From the NCBI GenBank assembly GCA_044772875.1, contig CP173058.1:124001-188000 (forward strand): a DNA stretch of 64,000 bases, given 5' to 3'. Below, one piece after another: positions 35,108-42,767 of the stretch. The translations under genes were made by a program, and so were the position numbers. Every line of letters begins with the position of its first letter. Within the stretch, counting starts at the first letter, position 1. The notes under the pieces are model-generated. The model was not told the origin of the DNA, made no database searches, and saw nothing but the letters and a program-made list of their open reading frames with translations. The stretch comes from Morganella morganii_D. GTDB taxonomy: Bacteria > Pseudomonadota > Gammaproteobacteria > Enterobacterales > Enterobacteriaceae.

Positions 35108-36187
35108 ATGTGCAGCACATGCGGTTGCAGCGAAGGAAACGTGCAGATTGAAAGCCACAGCCACGACCATCACGACCATCACGACCATCACGACCATCAC
35201 GACCATGATCACCACCATCATGAGCATGACAACCATTCCCGCCCCGTCATTATTCATCACCACCATTATCACCATAACGGTAATGTAAACCACTACTATT
35301 ATTATGACGGCCGTGACGCCGGTGAAGAACACGCTCACGAACACAGCCACTCTCACGGGCATGAACATGCTCACGATCATCATCACTCACATGATCATGA
35401 ACATTCACACAGCCACGACCATGCAGCGGATTTTGCTCCGGTAATTGATAAAGACAATATGCATTACGGAATGGGAGAAGCGGGCACACATGCTCCGGGT
35501 CTGACCCAGAAACGGATGGTGCAGATTGAAATGGGGGTGCTGGATAAAAACAACCGGATTGCTGTCCATAACCGTGAACATTTACAGGAGCAGGGTATTC
35601 TGGCGCTGAACCTGGTGTCCAGTCCCGGCTCCGGTAAAACCACATTGCTGACCCGCACACTCAATTACCTGAAAGATAAAGTACCTTGTGCCGTGATTGA
35701 AGGCGATCAGCAGACCACCAATGATGCTGAGCGGATCCGCGCAACCGGCGTACCGGCGATTCAGGTCAATACCGGCAAAGGGTGTCACCTGGATGCACAA
35801 ATGGTGCATGACGCCATGCATCACCTCGGATTGAAAGATAACAGCCTGTTATTTATTGAGAATGTCGGTAACTTGGTCTGCCCGGCCGGTTTTGATTTGG
35901 GTGAGCAGCATAAAGTAGCCATTCTGTCAGTGACAGAAGGTGAAGATAAGCCTTTGAAATACCCTCATATGTTTGCTGCCGCAGACCTGATGCTGATTAA
36001 TAAAATCGACCTGCTGCCGTATGTGAATGTCAATATCGAAGCTTGTGTGAATGCAGCGCGTCGTGTGAATCCGGATATTGATGTGATTGTTCTGTCGGCC
36101 ACCACCGGTGAAGGGATGGATGAGTGGGTCGCCTGGTTACAGGATCGCCTGAGTGATGTGAACCAGCAGCGCGGTGTGGCGGAATAA
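35108..36187 (+). CDS. hypB: Nickel-insertion GTPase HypB with large His-rich region
   Basis: HypB is the GTPase that works with HypA/HybF to insert nickel into [NiFe] hydrogenases. The 359-residue protein starts MCSTCGCSEGN, giving the N-terminal CxxCGC nickel site. It has the P-loop NLVSSPGSGKTTLLTRT, EGDQQTTNDAERIRATG and the NKID specificity motif. Residues about 17-105 hold some 40 histidines, many in HDH units encoded by a 9-bp tandem repeat. E. coli HypB lacks this region; in other bacteria similar tracts store nickel. hypA and hypC, which flank it in E. coli, are missing here. Confidence 0.95.
   Translation: MCSTCGCSEGNVQIESHSHDHHDHHDHHDHHDHDHHHHEHDNHSRPVIIHHHHYHHNGNVNHYYYYDGRDAGEEHAHEHSHSHGHEHAHDHHHSHDHEHSHSHDHAADFAPVIDKDNMHYGMGEAGTHAPGLTQKRMVQIEMGVLDKNNRIAVHNREHLQEQGILALNLVSSPGSGKTTLLTRTLNYLKDKVPCAVIEGDQQTTNDAERIRATGVPAIQVNTGKGCHLDAQMVHDAMHHLGLKDNSLLFIENVGNLVCPAGFDLGEQHKVAILSVTEGEDKPLKYPHMFAAADLMLINKIDLLPYVNVNIEACVNAARRVNPDIDVIVLSATTGEGMDEWVAWLQDRLSDVNQQRGVAE
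35162..35206 (+). repeat. 9-bp tandem repeat inside hypB
   Basis: Five consecutive copies of CACGACCAT encode (His-Asp-His)5 in the nickel-storage region. The perfect tandem array makes it prone to slippage; gain or loss of a copy keeps the reading frame. Confidence 0.95.
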
Positions 36188-36196
36188 GGGATTTCT

Positions 36197-37327
36197 ATGC
36201 GTTTTGTTGATGAATTCCGTGATCCGGCGCTGGCGGAAAAACTGCTGGCGCAGATCCGGGAAGAGATGGCCACGTGGCCGCATCCGCTGAAACAACCATT
36301 GCAGATTATGGAGGTGTGCGGCGGTCATACGCACGCTATCTTTAAATTCGGGCTGGATAAACTGCTGCCTGAATCAGTGGAATTTGTTCACGGACCCGGC
36401 TGCCCGGTCTGTGTGCTGCCGATGGGGCGTATTGATGCCTGTCTGGAAATCGCCGCCCGTCCGGAAGTGACCTTCTGCACCTTCGGCGATGCTATGCGCG
36501 TTCCGGGACGCGGCGGTTCGCTGCTGGATGCCCGCCGTCACGGCAGCGACATCCGCATTGTCTACTCTCCGCTGGATGCCCTGACCATTGCCCGTGATAA
36601 TCCGGACAAAGAAGTTGTCTTTTTCGGACTCGGTTTTGAAACCACTATGCCGGGCACGGCAGCCACGTTACAGCTGGCGAAAAAAAGCGGACTGACAAAT
36701 TTCACCGTTTTTTGTCAGCACATCACCATTATCCCGACGCTGCGCACACTGCTGGAACAGAAAGATGTGTTTATCGACGGCTTTATTGCGCCGGGACACG
36801 TTAGCATGGTGATAGGCTGCACACCGTATCAGCCGCTGTGTGATGAATTCGCCAAACCGTTTGTGGTGACCGGGTTTGAGCCGCTGGACTTGCTGACAGC
36901 CATTCTGATGGTGATCCGCCAGCTGAAGAAACAGGCACAGGACAAACACGCGCCGATGGCGGTGGAAAATCAGTACAGCCGTATTGTGCCGGAGCAGGGG
37001 AATCTGCTGGCACAGAAAGCACTGGCGGAAGTCTTTGAGTTAAAAGCCAGCAGTGAATGGCGCGGACTCGGCAATATCGCGGACTCCGGTATACAGCTGA
37101 CACGGGCTTATCATGAATTTGATGCTGAACGCCGTTTCCGGCCGCAGCCGCAATCTGTTGCCGATAACCCGCAGGCGCGTTGCGGGGATGTGCTGACCGG
37201 CCGCTGCAAACCGGCAGACTGCCGGCTGTTCGGTAAAGAGTGTACACCGGAAACTGCACTCGGCGCACTGATGGTCTCCTCTGAAGGGGCATGTGCGGCT
37301 TATTATCAGTACCGGCGCGGAGAATAA
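36197..37327 (+). CDS. hypD: Hydrogenase maturation protein HypD
   Basis: HypD is an iron-sulfur scaffold that, with HypC, holds the Fe atom while cyanide and CO ligands are added. The 376-residue protein has the conserved CGGHTHAI (residues about 41-48), HGPGCPVCVLP and the C-terminal cluster cysteines (ARCGDVLTGRCKPADCRLFG...CTPE). It follows hypB by 9 nt, with hypC missing from the position it holds in E. coli, so its partner HypC/HybG must be encoded elsewhere. Confidence 0.96.
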   Translation: MRFVDEFRDPALAEKLLAQIREEMATWPHPLKQPLQIMEVCGGHTHAIFKFGLDKLLPESVEFVHGPGCPVCVLPMGRIDACLEIAARPEVTFCTFGDAMRVPGRGGSLLDARRHGSDIRIVYSPLDALTIARDNPDKEVVFFGLGFETTMPGTAATLQLAKKSGLTNFTVFCQHITIIPTLRTLLEQKDVFIDGFIAPGHVSMVIGCTPYQPLCDEFAKPFVVTGFEPLDLLTAILMVIRQLKKQAQDKHAPMAVENQYSRIVPEQGNLLAQKALAEVFELKASSEWRGLGNIADSGIQLTRAYHEFDAERRFRPQPQSVADNPQARCGDVLTGRCKPADCRLFGKECTPETALGALMVSSEGACAAYYQYRRGE

Positions 37328-37328
37328 A

Positions 37329-38348
37329 ATGAAACCTATTACTGAAATCACCCTGGCACAGGGCAATGGCGGACAGGGAATGCAGCAACTGATCGATTCT
37401 CTTTTTTTGCAGGCATTTTCCAACCCGTATCTGGATGAAAAAGAAGATCAGGCGCGGATCCCGCTGGCGGAATTACAGGCCATGGGGGATCGCCTGGCGT
37501 TCAGTACCGACAGTTATGTGATTGATCCGGTTATTTTTCCCGGCGGTAATATCGGCAAACTGGCAGTATGCGGTACAGCAAATGATCTGTCTGTCGGCGG
37601 TGCTGTCCCGCGCTACCTCTCCTGCGGATTTATCCTTGAGGAAGGGCTGTCGTTTGAGACCCTCTCTTTGCTGGTCAGCAGCATGGCGGAAACCGCAAAA
37701 GCCAACGGTATTCAGATTGTGACCGGTGACACCAAAGTGGTGCCGCGCGGAGCGGCAGACAAAGTGTTTATCAATACTGCCGGTATCGGCGTGATCCCGC
37801 ATCAGCTGAACTGGGCGGCGGCACAATGCCGTCCGGGAGATAAAATTATTGTCAGTGGCACACTGGGCGACCACGGCGCGGCTATCCTTAATCTGCGCGA
37901 AAACCTCGGGCTGGATGCGGATCTGCGAAGTGATTGTGCTGTACTGGAACCGATGCTCGCACCTCTGCGGGCGATCGACGGTATCAGAGCTGTCCGTGAT
38001 GCCACCCGGGGTGGCGTGACGGCTATCCTGCATGAATTTGCCGATGCTTCGCGGTGCGGCATGAATATTGAAGAGCAGAAACTGCCGCTGAAAACCGCAG
38101 TGCGAGGTATATGTGAACTGCTGGGGCTGGAAGCACTCAATTTTGCCAATGAAGGCAAGGTTGTGATTGTCACGGCTCCGGAAGCAGAAGCAGCCGTGTT
38201 GGCCGCTCTTCACAGCAGCCCGCTCGGGCAGGATGCCTGTACCATCGGGCAGGTAACAGAAGCAAAGCAGGTGAAAGTACAGGGGATTTTCGGCGCCTCC
38301 AGGCTGCTGGATCTTCCGTACAATGAGCCTCTTCCCCGCATCTGCTGA
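37329..38348 (+). CDS. hypE: Carbamoyl dehydratase HypE
   Basis: HypE dehydrates the carbamoyl group passed to its C-terminal cysteine by HypF, forming the thiocyanate used for the Fe-CN ligands. The 339-residue protein has the PurM-like fold with AFSTDSYVIDPVIFPGGNIG and ATRGGVTAILHEFA, and ends with the catalytic PRIC. ATG 37329 (one nt past hypD) is the family start; the longer frame upstream lies within hypD. No hypF occurs in the window. Confidence 0.96.
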   Translation: MKPITEITLAQGNGGQGMQQLIDSLFLQAFSNPYLDEKEDQARIPLAELQAMGDRLAFSTDSYVIDPVIFPGGNIGKLAVCGTANDLSVGGAVPRYLSCGFILEEGLSFETLSLLVSSMAETAKANGIQIVTGDTKVVPRGAADKVFINTAGIGVIPHQLNWAAAQCRPGDKIIVSGTLGDHGAAILNLRENLGLDADLRSDCAVLEPMLAPLRAIDGIRAVRDATRGGVTAILHEFADASRCGMNIEEQKLPLKTAVRGICELLGLEALNFANEGKVVIVTAPEAEAAVLAALHSSPLGQDACTIGQVTEAKQVKVQGIFGASRLLDLPYNEPLPRIC

Positions 38349-38355
38349 ATCTCTG

Positions 38356-38466
38356 TCATCCTTCGCTCCACAGACGCGTTGGCTGCATCAAAATCCCCGG
38401 GTCACATACTGATGTATGCTCCCCGGGGATTTTTCTTTGCCGCCTTCCTGTGAAACGAATGATTTA
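38356..38466 (+). repeat. Candidate dispersed intergenic repeat after hypE
   Basis: The core is a palindrome of AAAATCCCCGG (38390-38400) and CCGGGGATTTT (38423-38433) around CATACTGATGTATG. Blocks GCGTTGGCTGCAT before it and TTGCCGCCTTCCTGTGAAAC, then GAATGATTTAA, after it resemble an intergenic element I recall from other Enterobacterales genomes. Whether it recurs must be tested by a genome-wide search. The hairpin and T-run can also act as the hypE terminator. Confidence 0.55.
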
Positions 38467-38584
38467 ACAGATTCATTTTTCTGTTTTTTCTGAGTTGAAG
38501 TACATAAGGGACTAACCGGCAAAAAAGGAAAGCGTAAAGCGCCGGGGATGGCGCGATCCGGGCGGACAGGGATGTGTCAGCGGT

Positions 38585-38612
38585 TTGAAAATATTAATAA
38601 GCGAATTATCTT
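38585..38612 (+). promoter_or_regulatory. Candidate promoter of yedE
   Basis: TTGAAA (38585-38590), a 16-nt spacer and TATCTT (38607-38612) make a plausible sigma-70 promoter. Transcription would start near 38619, leaving a leader of about 98 nt. Confidence 0.45.
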
Positions 38613-38616
38613 AACA

Positions 38617-38716
38617 GGAGTATGATTCTCCGGTGGATCTGCATATAAAGATCCTACTGGTACATACGTACTCCGACATCGATTCCCGACGCTGTCGGGA
38701 TTTTTTTGGTAAAAAA
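38617..38716 (+). promoter_or_regulatory. Structured leader with terminator before yedE
   Basis: The leader can fold GGAG/CTCC, then a ten-pair imperfect stem (38630-38639 with 38650-38660), then GTAC/GTAC. A terminator stem TCCCGAC / GTCGGGA (38684-38690 with 38694-38700) with seven T follows, ending 9 nt before the yedE ATG. Upstream CCGACA (38673-38678) can pair with the same TGTCGG (38693-38698), which would break the terminator. That gives an on/off switch, as in riboswitches and attenuators. I do not recognise a known class. Confidence 0.65.
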
Positions 38717-39928
38717 ATGAACTGGTCTACATTTAAATCAACGTATCTTGTCAGGTTCTGGCAGCCGTTGCCCGCAGTGATCGCCGCCGGCATCTTATCC
38801 GCATACTATTTCGGATTAACAGGCACATTCTGGGCGGTCACCGGAGAGTTTACGCGCTGGGGCGGACACATTCTGCAACTGTTCGGCGCTCAACCGGAAA
38901 ACTGGGGGTATTTTAAGGTGATCGGTTTGCAGGGCTCGCCCCTGGATCGTATCGACGGCATGATGATTATCGGCATGTTTGCCGGTTGTATTGCCGCTGC
39001 CTTATGGGCTAACAACGTCAAAATCCGCCTTCCGCAACACAAAATCCGTATCTGGCAGGCCGTTATCGGCGGCATTATTGCCGGTTTCGGGGCGCGTCTT
39101 GCGATGGGGTGTAACCTGGCAGCCTTCTTTACCGGTATCCCGCAATTCTCCCTGCATGCCTGGTTCTTCGCACTGGCAACTGCCGCAGGCTCTTACTTCG
39201 GCGCGAAATTTACTCTGCTGCCGATGTTCCGCATTCCGGTCAAACTGCAAAAAGTCAGCAAAGCATCACCGCTGACACAGGATTTGCAGAGGGCGAAACG
39301 CCGTTTTCGTCTCGGTATGCTGATTTTCCTGCTGTGTGTCACCTGGTCTCTGTTCACGCTGTTTAAATCCCCGAAACTGGGCATGGCGATGCTGTTTGGT
39401 ATCGGGTTTGGTCTGCTGATTGAACGGGCGCAAATCTGCTTTACCTCCGCGTTCCGCGATGTCTGGATCACCGGCCGTACCCAGATGGCCAAAGCGATTA
39501 TCCTCGGCATGGCGGTCAGTGCCATCGGGATCTATAGCTATGTGCAACTGGGCGTACAGCCGAAAATCTTCTGGGCAGGTCCTAACGCTGTGATCGGCGG
39601 ACTGCTGTTCGGCTTCGGTATTGTTCTGGCGGGGGGTTGTGAAACCGGCTGGATGTACCGTGCCGTGGAAGGTCAGGTACACTTTTGGTGGGTCGGGCTG
39701 GGGAATATTATCGGTGCAACGATTCTGGCCTATTACTGGGATTCTGTGGCTCCGTGGCTGGCGACTGACTATGACAAAGTGAATCTGCTGGATACTTTCG
39801 GGCCGGTTGGCGGCCTGCTGGTCACTTACGGATTACTCGCCTTCGCTTTTATCCTGTTACTGATGTGGGAGAAGAGTTTCTTCCGCCGGAAAAATCAGGC
39901 TGACGCTGTCACCTCTGCCGCCCATTAA
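38717..39928 (+). CDS. yedE: YeeE/YedE-type sulfur transporter YedE
   Basis: YedE belongs to the YeeE/YedE membrane family, one member of which (TsuA) imports thiosulfate; YedE itself is linked to sulfur and selenium metabolism. The 403-residue protein has about ten helices. It has two family repeats with the invariant cysteines in FGARLAMGCNLAAFFTG and VLAGGCETGWMYRAVEG. ATG 38717 is chosen over an in-frame GTG at 38633 because the extra codons would run through the terminator stem. It is followed 10 nt later by yedF. Confidence 0.9.
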   Translation: MNWSTFKSTYLVRFWQPLPAVIAAGILSAYYFGLTGTFWAVTGEFTRWGGHILQLFGAQPENWGYFKVIGLQGSPLDRIDGMMIIGMFAGCIAAALWANNVKIRLPQHKIRIWQAVIGGIIAGFGARLAMGCNLAAFFTGIPQFSLHAWFFALATAAGSYFGAKFTLLPMFRIPVKLQKVSKASPLTQDLQRAKRRFRLGMLIFLLCVTWSLFTLFKSPKLGMAMLFGIGFGLLIERAQICFTSAFRDVWITGRTQMAKAIILGMAVSAIGIYSYVQLGVQPKIFWAGPNAVIGGLLFGFGIVLAGGCETGWMYRAVEGQVHFWWVGLGNIIGATILAYYWDSVAPWLATDYDKVNLLDTFGPVGGLLVTYGLLAFAFILLLMWEKSFFRRKNQADAVTSAAH

Positions 39929-39938
39929 GGAGTACACC

Positions 39939-40184
39939 ATGAATACTGATAGCACAACAATTGTGCCGGATTACCGGCTGGATATGGTCGGCGAGCCGTG
40001 CCCGTATCCGGCAGTGGCGACCCTTGAAGCCATGCCGTCACTGAAATCCGGGGAGATCCTTGAAGTGGTGAGCGATTGCCCGCAATCCATTAATAATATC
40101 CCGCAGGATGCCAAAAACCACGGTTACACCGTGTTGTCCATCCAGCAGGACGGACCGACAATCCGCTACCTGATACAGAAATAA
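39939..40184 (+). CDS. yedF: TusA-like sulfur carrier YedF
   Basis: The 81-residue TusA-family protein has the signature MVGEPCPYPAVATLEAM, with the sulfur-binding cysteine in CPYP, and a C-terminal beta strand pair. TusA-like proteins take sulfur (or selenium) from a persulfide donor and pass it on. It forms an operon with yedE, as in E. coli. Confidence 0.93.
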   Translation: MNTDSTTIVPDYRLDMVGEPCPYPAVATLEAMPSLKSGEILEVVSDCPQSINNIPQDAKNHGYTVLSIQQDGPTIRYLIQK

Positions 40185-40220
40185 TGCTGTTTCCGGGCAC
40201 CGGTTATCTGCCGGTGCCTG

Positions 40221-40850
40221 TCAGCGTTTCAGTAATGCCACAGCAGCACGGATCCGTGCCTGTACCGGGTAATCCGGCGCCGGTGGTGCCAGTTTCAGGG
40301 CAATCCGGCGCAGCGGCTCTGCCATCACCATTGATAACAGCAAATCACTGGTTTGTGCCGCATCCGGCATAGGCAGAAATGCCTGATGGCGGGACAGCCA
40401 TTCCGCCAGCAGTGCGCGTCCGCGCTCAATCCCCCCCGCCTGATAGCGGGTCAGTAATAGCTCCCTGCCGGGAAATTCACTGCTCAGCAAACAAAATAAT
40501 CCTGCTGCCTCAGCACTGAGTACCTTATGGCTCATGATGGTCAGGTTATTTTCAAGAAGCTGATAAAAATCATCTTTATTCTTTGCATCCTGCATAAACA
40601 GCGGCACAAAGGAATCTGTCCAGCCGCGCACTATTTGTTCCGCCAGATCTTCCCGGTTTTCAACAAACCGATACAGCGTCTTTTTGGATACAGCCGCCTG
40701 CTTTGCCACTGCATCCATCGTCATGGCGGAATACCCCTGTGATAACAACAGGCTGAGCGATGCATCACGGATTTTTGCGATCAACTCTTTTTCCGGGACA
40801 ACCGGGCGTCCCCGTCCGCGGTGTTCTGCAGCAGATTCATTATTAGCCAT
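40221..40850 (-). CDS. TetR-family repressor
   Basis: The 209-residue protein has an N-terminal TetR HTH (LIAKIRDASLSLLLSQGY, then MDAVAKQAAVSKKTLYRFVE) and a ligand-binding helical C-terminus. It is divergent from a PhlG-like hydrolase gene, with a perfect 17-bp palindrome between them. It likely represses both genes until a phenolic ligand binds, as PhlH and PhlF do in pseudomonads. ATG 40850 gives the family N-terminus. The true ligand is unknown. Confidence 0.88.
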   Translation of the reverse strand: MANNESAAEHRGRGRPVVPEKELIAKIRDASLSLLLSQGYSAMTMDAVAKQAAVSKKTLYRFVENREDLAEQIVRGWTDSFVPLFMQDAKNKDDFYQLLENNLTIMSHKVLSAEAAGLFCLLSSEFPGRELLLTRYQAGGIERGRALLAEWLSRHQAFLPMPDAAQTSDLLLSMVMAEPLRRIALKLAPPAPDYPVQARIRAAVALLKR

Positions 40851-40900
40851 ACGTGCGATCCTCAATTGACAAATGCCCGTTGCGGGGCAATATTTATTGG

Positions 40901-40917
40901 GAAACGAAATTCGTTTC
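40901..40917. promoter_or_regulatory. Perfect palindrome, likely TetR operator
   Basis: GAAACGAAATTCGTTTC is a perfect palindrome in the 87-bp gap between the divergent tetR-like and phlG-like genes. It lies 21 bp from the hydrolase start. Position and symmetry make it a strong operator candidate. Confidence 0.75.
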
Positions 40918-40937
40918 TTAATTATGGAGTATACGAT

Positions 40938-41630
40938 ATGTCAGCGAAAAAAGAAAACTTACCATGGGCACTGAGTGATATTAATCAGTTATTATCCCCT
41001 GAACCGCTGAGGATGGAAATGGGGCTGGAACGCAGCGAAGAAGGGCTGCTGACGGTGTCTGTCAGAACCGATCTGTATGGCTGTAAAGGCCGGATGCTGG
41101 AGTGGTGGTTTACGTTTTTTGAAACTACACAGCATATCCGCTGGTGGCACCCGCATGACCATGTGGCACACCTCGGCTGGGATTCTGTCCGGAAGAAAGG
41201 GGAAAGTTACATTGGGGCGACAATCCGCGCTGTTGAATCTCTCGGGCCGATCCCGCCGGTCGGTGCGACACTGAAATTTAATGATGCACAGGATTTTTTT
41301 GATGCGGATAAGCTGGCTGCCGCGCGGCAGAATAATCAGATTTCCGGTGCCATCTGCGCCCATATCGGGTTCGGGGATGATGTGAAAACAGACACGTCGG
41401 GTTATCCGATCGACGGAAAAATGCTGCATATCACCTATGATACGGCGTTCGGATGTGTATTACGCAGCCGGTTTTTACTCGGGGCTTCACTGGCGGAACT
41501 GCCGGATGAGATTGGTTTCGGGCTGATGAAGCACTGTTATAACGAGTTTACCTATCTGTCCCGTTTTCTGCCGTCACTTTATTACGGTGAGCACGGCAAC
41601 GATGAAAAGGCCCCGCTGCCGTGGGCATAA
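40938..41630 (+). CDS. PhlG-like C-C bond hydrolase (DAPG hydrolase family)
   Basis: The 230-residue protein resembles PhlG, the zinc-dependent hydrolase that cleaves the acetyl C-C bond of 2,4-diacetylphloroglucinol. Family features are WWHPHDHVAHLGWD at residues 69-82 and MKHCYNEFTYL near 198-207, whose His199 and Glu203 match the HxxxE zinc ligands of PhlG. Family members also act on other phenolic ketones, so the substrate here is open. It has its own RBS (GGAGT) 8 nt before ATG 40938 and no downstream partner. Confidence 0.82.
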   Translation: MSAKKENLPWALSDINQLLSPEPLRMEMGLERSEEGLLTVSVRTDLYGCKGRMLEWWFTFFETTQHIRWWHPHDHVAHLGWDSVRKKGESYIGATIRAVESLGPIPPVGATLKFNDAQDFFDADKLAAARQNNQISGAICAHIGFGDDVKTDTSGYPIDGKMLHITYDTAFGCVLRSRFLLGASLAELPDEIGFGLMKHCYNEFTYLSRFLPSLYYGEHGNDEKAPLPWA

Positions 41631-41680
41631 CAGCGGGTATCCGCGGAAGCCTGTTACCGGGCTTCCCGCAGATCTTTTTT

Positions 41681-42589
41681 TCAGTGTTCCGCTTCACCGC
41701 CGAGAGCGGCAATGGTGTTGCTGATCAGCGCACTCAGTTCGCCGGTCATCAGAACAAAATCAGCATCAAACCGCCGGGCAAAATCCTCACGGTCAATATC
41801 TTCATTTTTGTCTTTTAAATCATCACTGTATTTCAGGCGTTTAAAGTAGCCGTCATCAGATATCAGGAACTGAATACGTTCTTCCCAGTCCAGAGCCAGT
41901 TTGGTGACGCATTTTCCGGCTTCAATACAGGTGGCGATTTCATCCGACACCAAATCCTGTTTTTTGCAGCGGATGACACCGCCTTCTTCCAGTATCGCTT
42001 TTAGTTCGGCCTCATCCATCAGGGCAAAACCGGCCGGTAAGTCTCCGGAACGTACCCATTCGGTCAGTGTCAGTTCAATCGGGTCTTTGGTGGTCAGCGG
42101 GATCACCGGCAGTGAGCCGAGTGTTTTACGCAGCAGAGCAAGGTTATCTTCTGCCCGCTTGGCGCTGGCTGCATCGACGATAATCAGGCCGTGTTCCGCA
42201 TCAATCCAGATGGCTGTCTGGCTGAAACGGCTGAAAGCACGGGGCAGCAGCGTGTGAACTACTTCGTCTTTCAGGGAGTCTTTTTCGGTTTTTTTCAGTT
42301 TACGGTGCTGTTCATGCTCCAGTTTTTCAATTTTTGCCTGTAATTCCTGTTTAATCACCGGCGATGGCAGCATTTTTTCTTCTTTTTTGGCACAGATAAG
42401 GATCTGTTTACCGGCGGTGTGTGTCAGTGCATCGCCCCGGGAACCCATTGGTGAAACCCAGCCGGTTTTCATCATATCCTGACTGCCGCACGGCGTGAAT
42501 GCCATGTGCTCCAGCTGTTTTTCCAGCTCATCGGCAGACAGCGGAAACGGCGAGCTAAGGCGGTAAACGAGTATATTTTTAAACCACAT
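41681..42589 (-). CDS. rdgC: Recombination-associated protein RdgC
   Basis: RdgC forms a ring-shaped dimer on DNA and limits RecA loading. The 302-residue protein has the family N-terminus MWFKNILVYRLSSPF, CGSQDMMKTGWVSPMG and a C-terminus with KDKNEDIDREDFARRFDAD. In E. coli it lies next to mak (yajF), as here. Confidence 0.96.
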   Translation of the reverse strand: MWFKNILVYRLSSPFPLSADELEKQLEHMAFTPCGSQDMMKTGWVSPMGSRGDALTHTAGKQILICAKKEEKMLPSPVIKQELQAKIEKLEHEQHRKLKKTEKDSLKDEVVHTLLPRAFSRFSQTAIWIDAEHGLIIVDAASAKRAEDNLALLRKTLGSLPVIPLTTKDPIELTLTEWVRSGDLPAGFALMDEAELKAILEEGGVIRCKKQDLVSDEIATCIEAGKCVTKLALDWEERIQFLISDDGYFKRLKYSDDLKDKNEDIDREDFARRFDADFVLMTGELSALISNTIAALGGEAEH

Positions 42590-42767
42590 CGGACAGTCCT
42601 GTTTTATGATGCGCGGTCATTGCGCGGTGAGAATTACATCCCGCTATGATAACGGATCTTACCACGTTGCTCTAATGCCTTCGCGCGGAAACTTGATTGT
42701 CAGGCCGCCGCCCTGCATTATCAGAGGCATGAAAGCAGAGCGTAAATCCACAGCAGAAGGGGATAGT

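Noticed and set aside
35162..35206. Tandem repeat suggestive of a CRISPR
   Set aside because: The repeat unit is 9 bp with no spacers and lies in frame inside hypB.
34853..35386. Long minus-strand frame rich in Met and Val opposite hypB
   Set aside because: It is the complement of the His/Asp codon repeat (CAC, GAC, CAT read as GTG, GTC, ATG) and has no ribosome-binding site or family.
38622..38648. Leader peptide MILRWICI before yedE
   Set aside because: The ATG is only one nt from AGGAG and near the predicted transcription start, so translation is unlikely.
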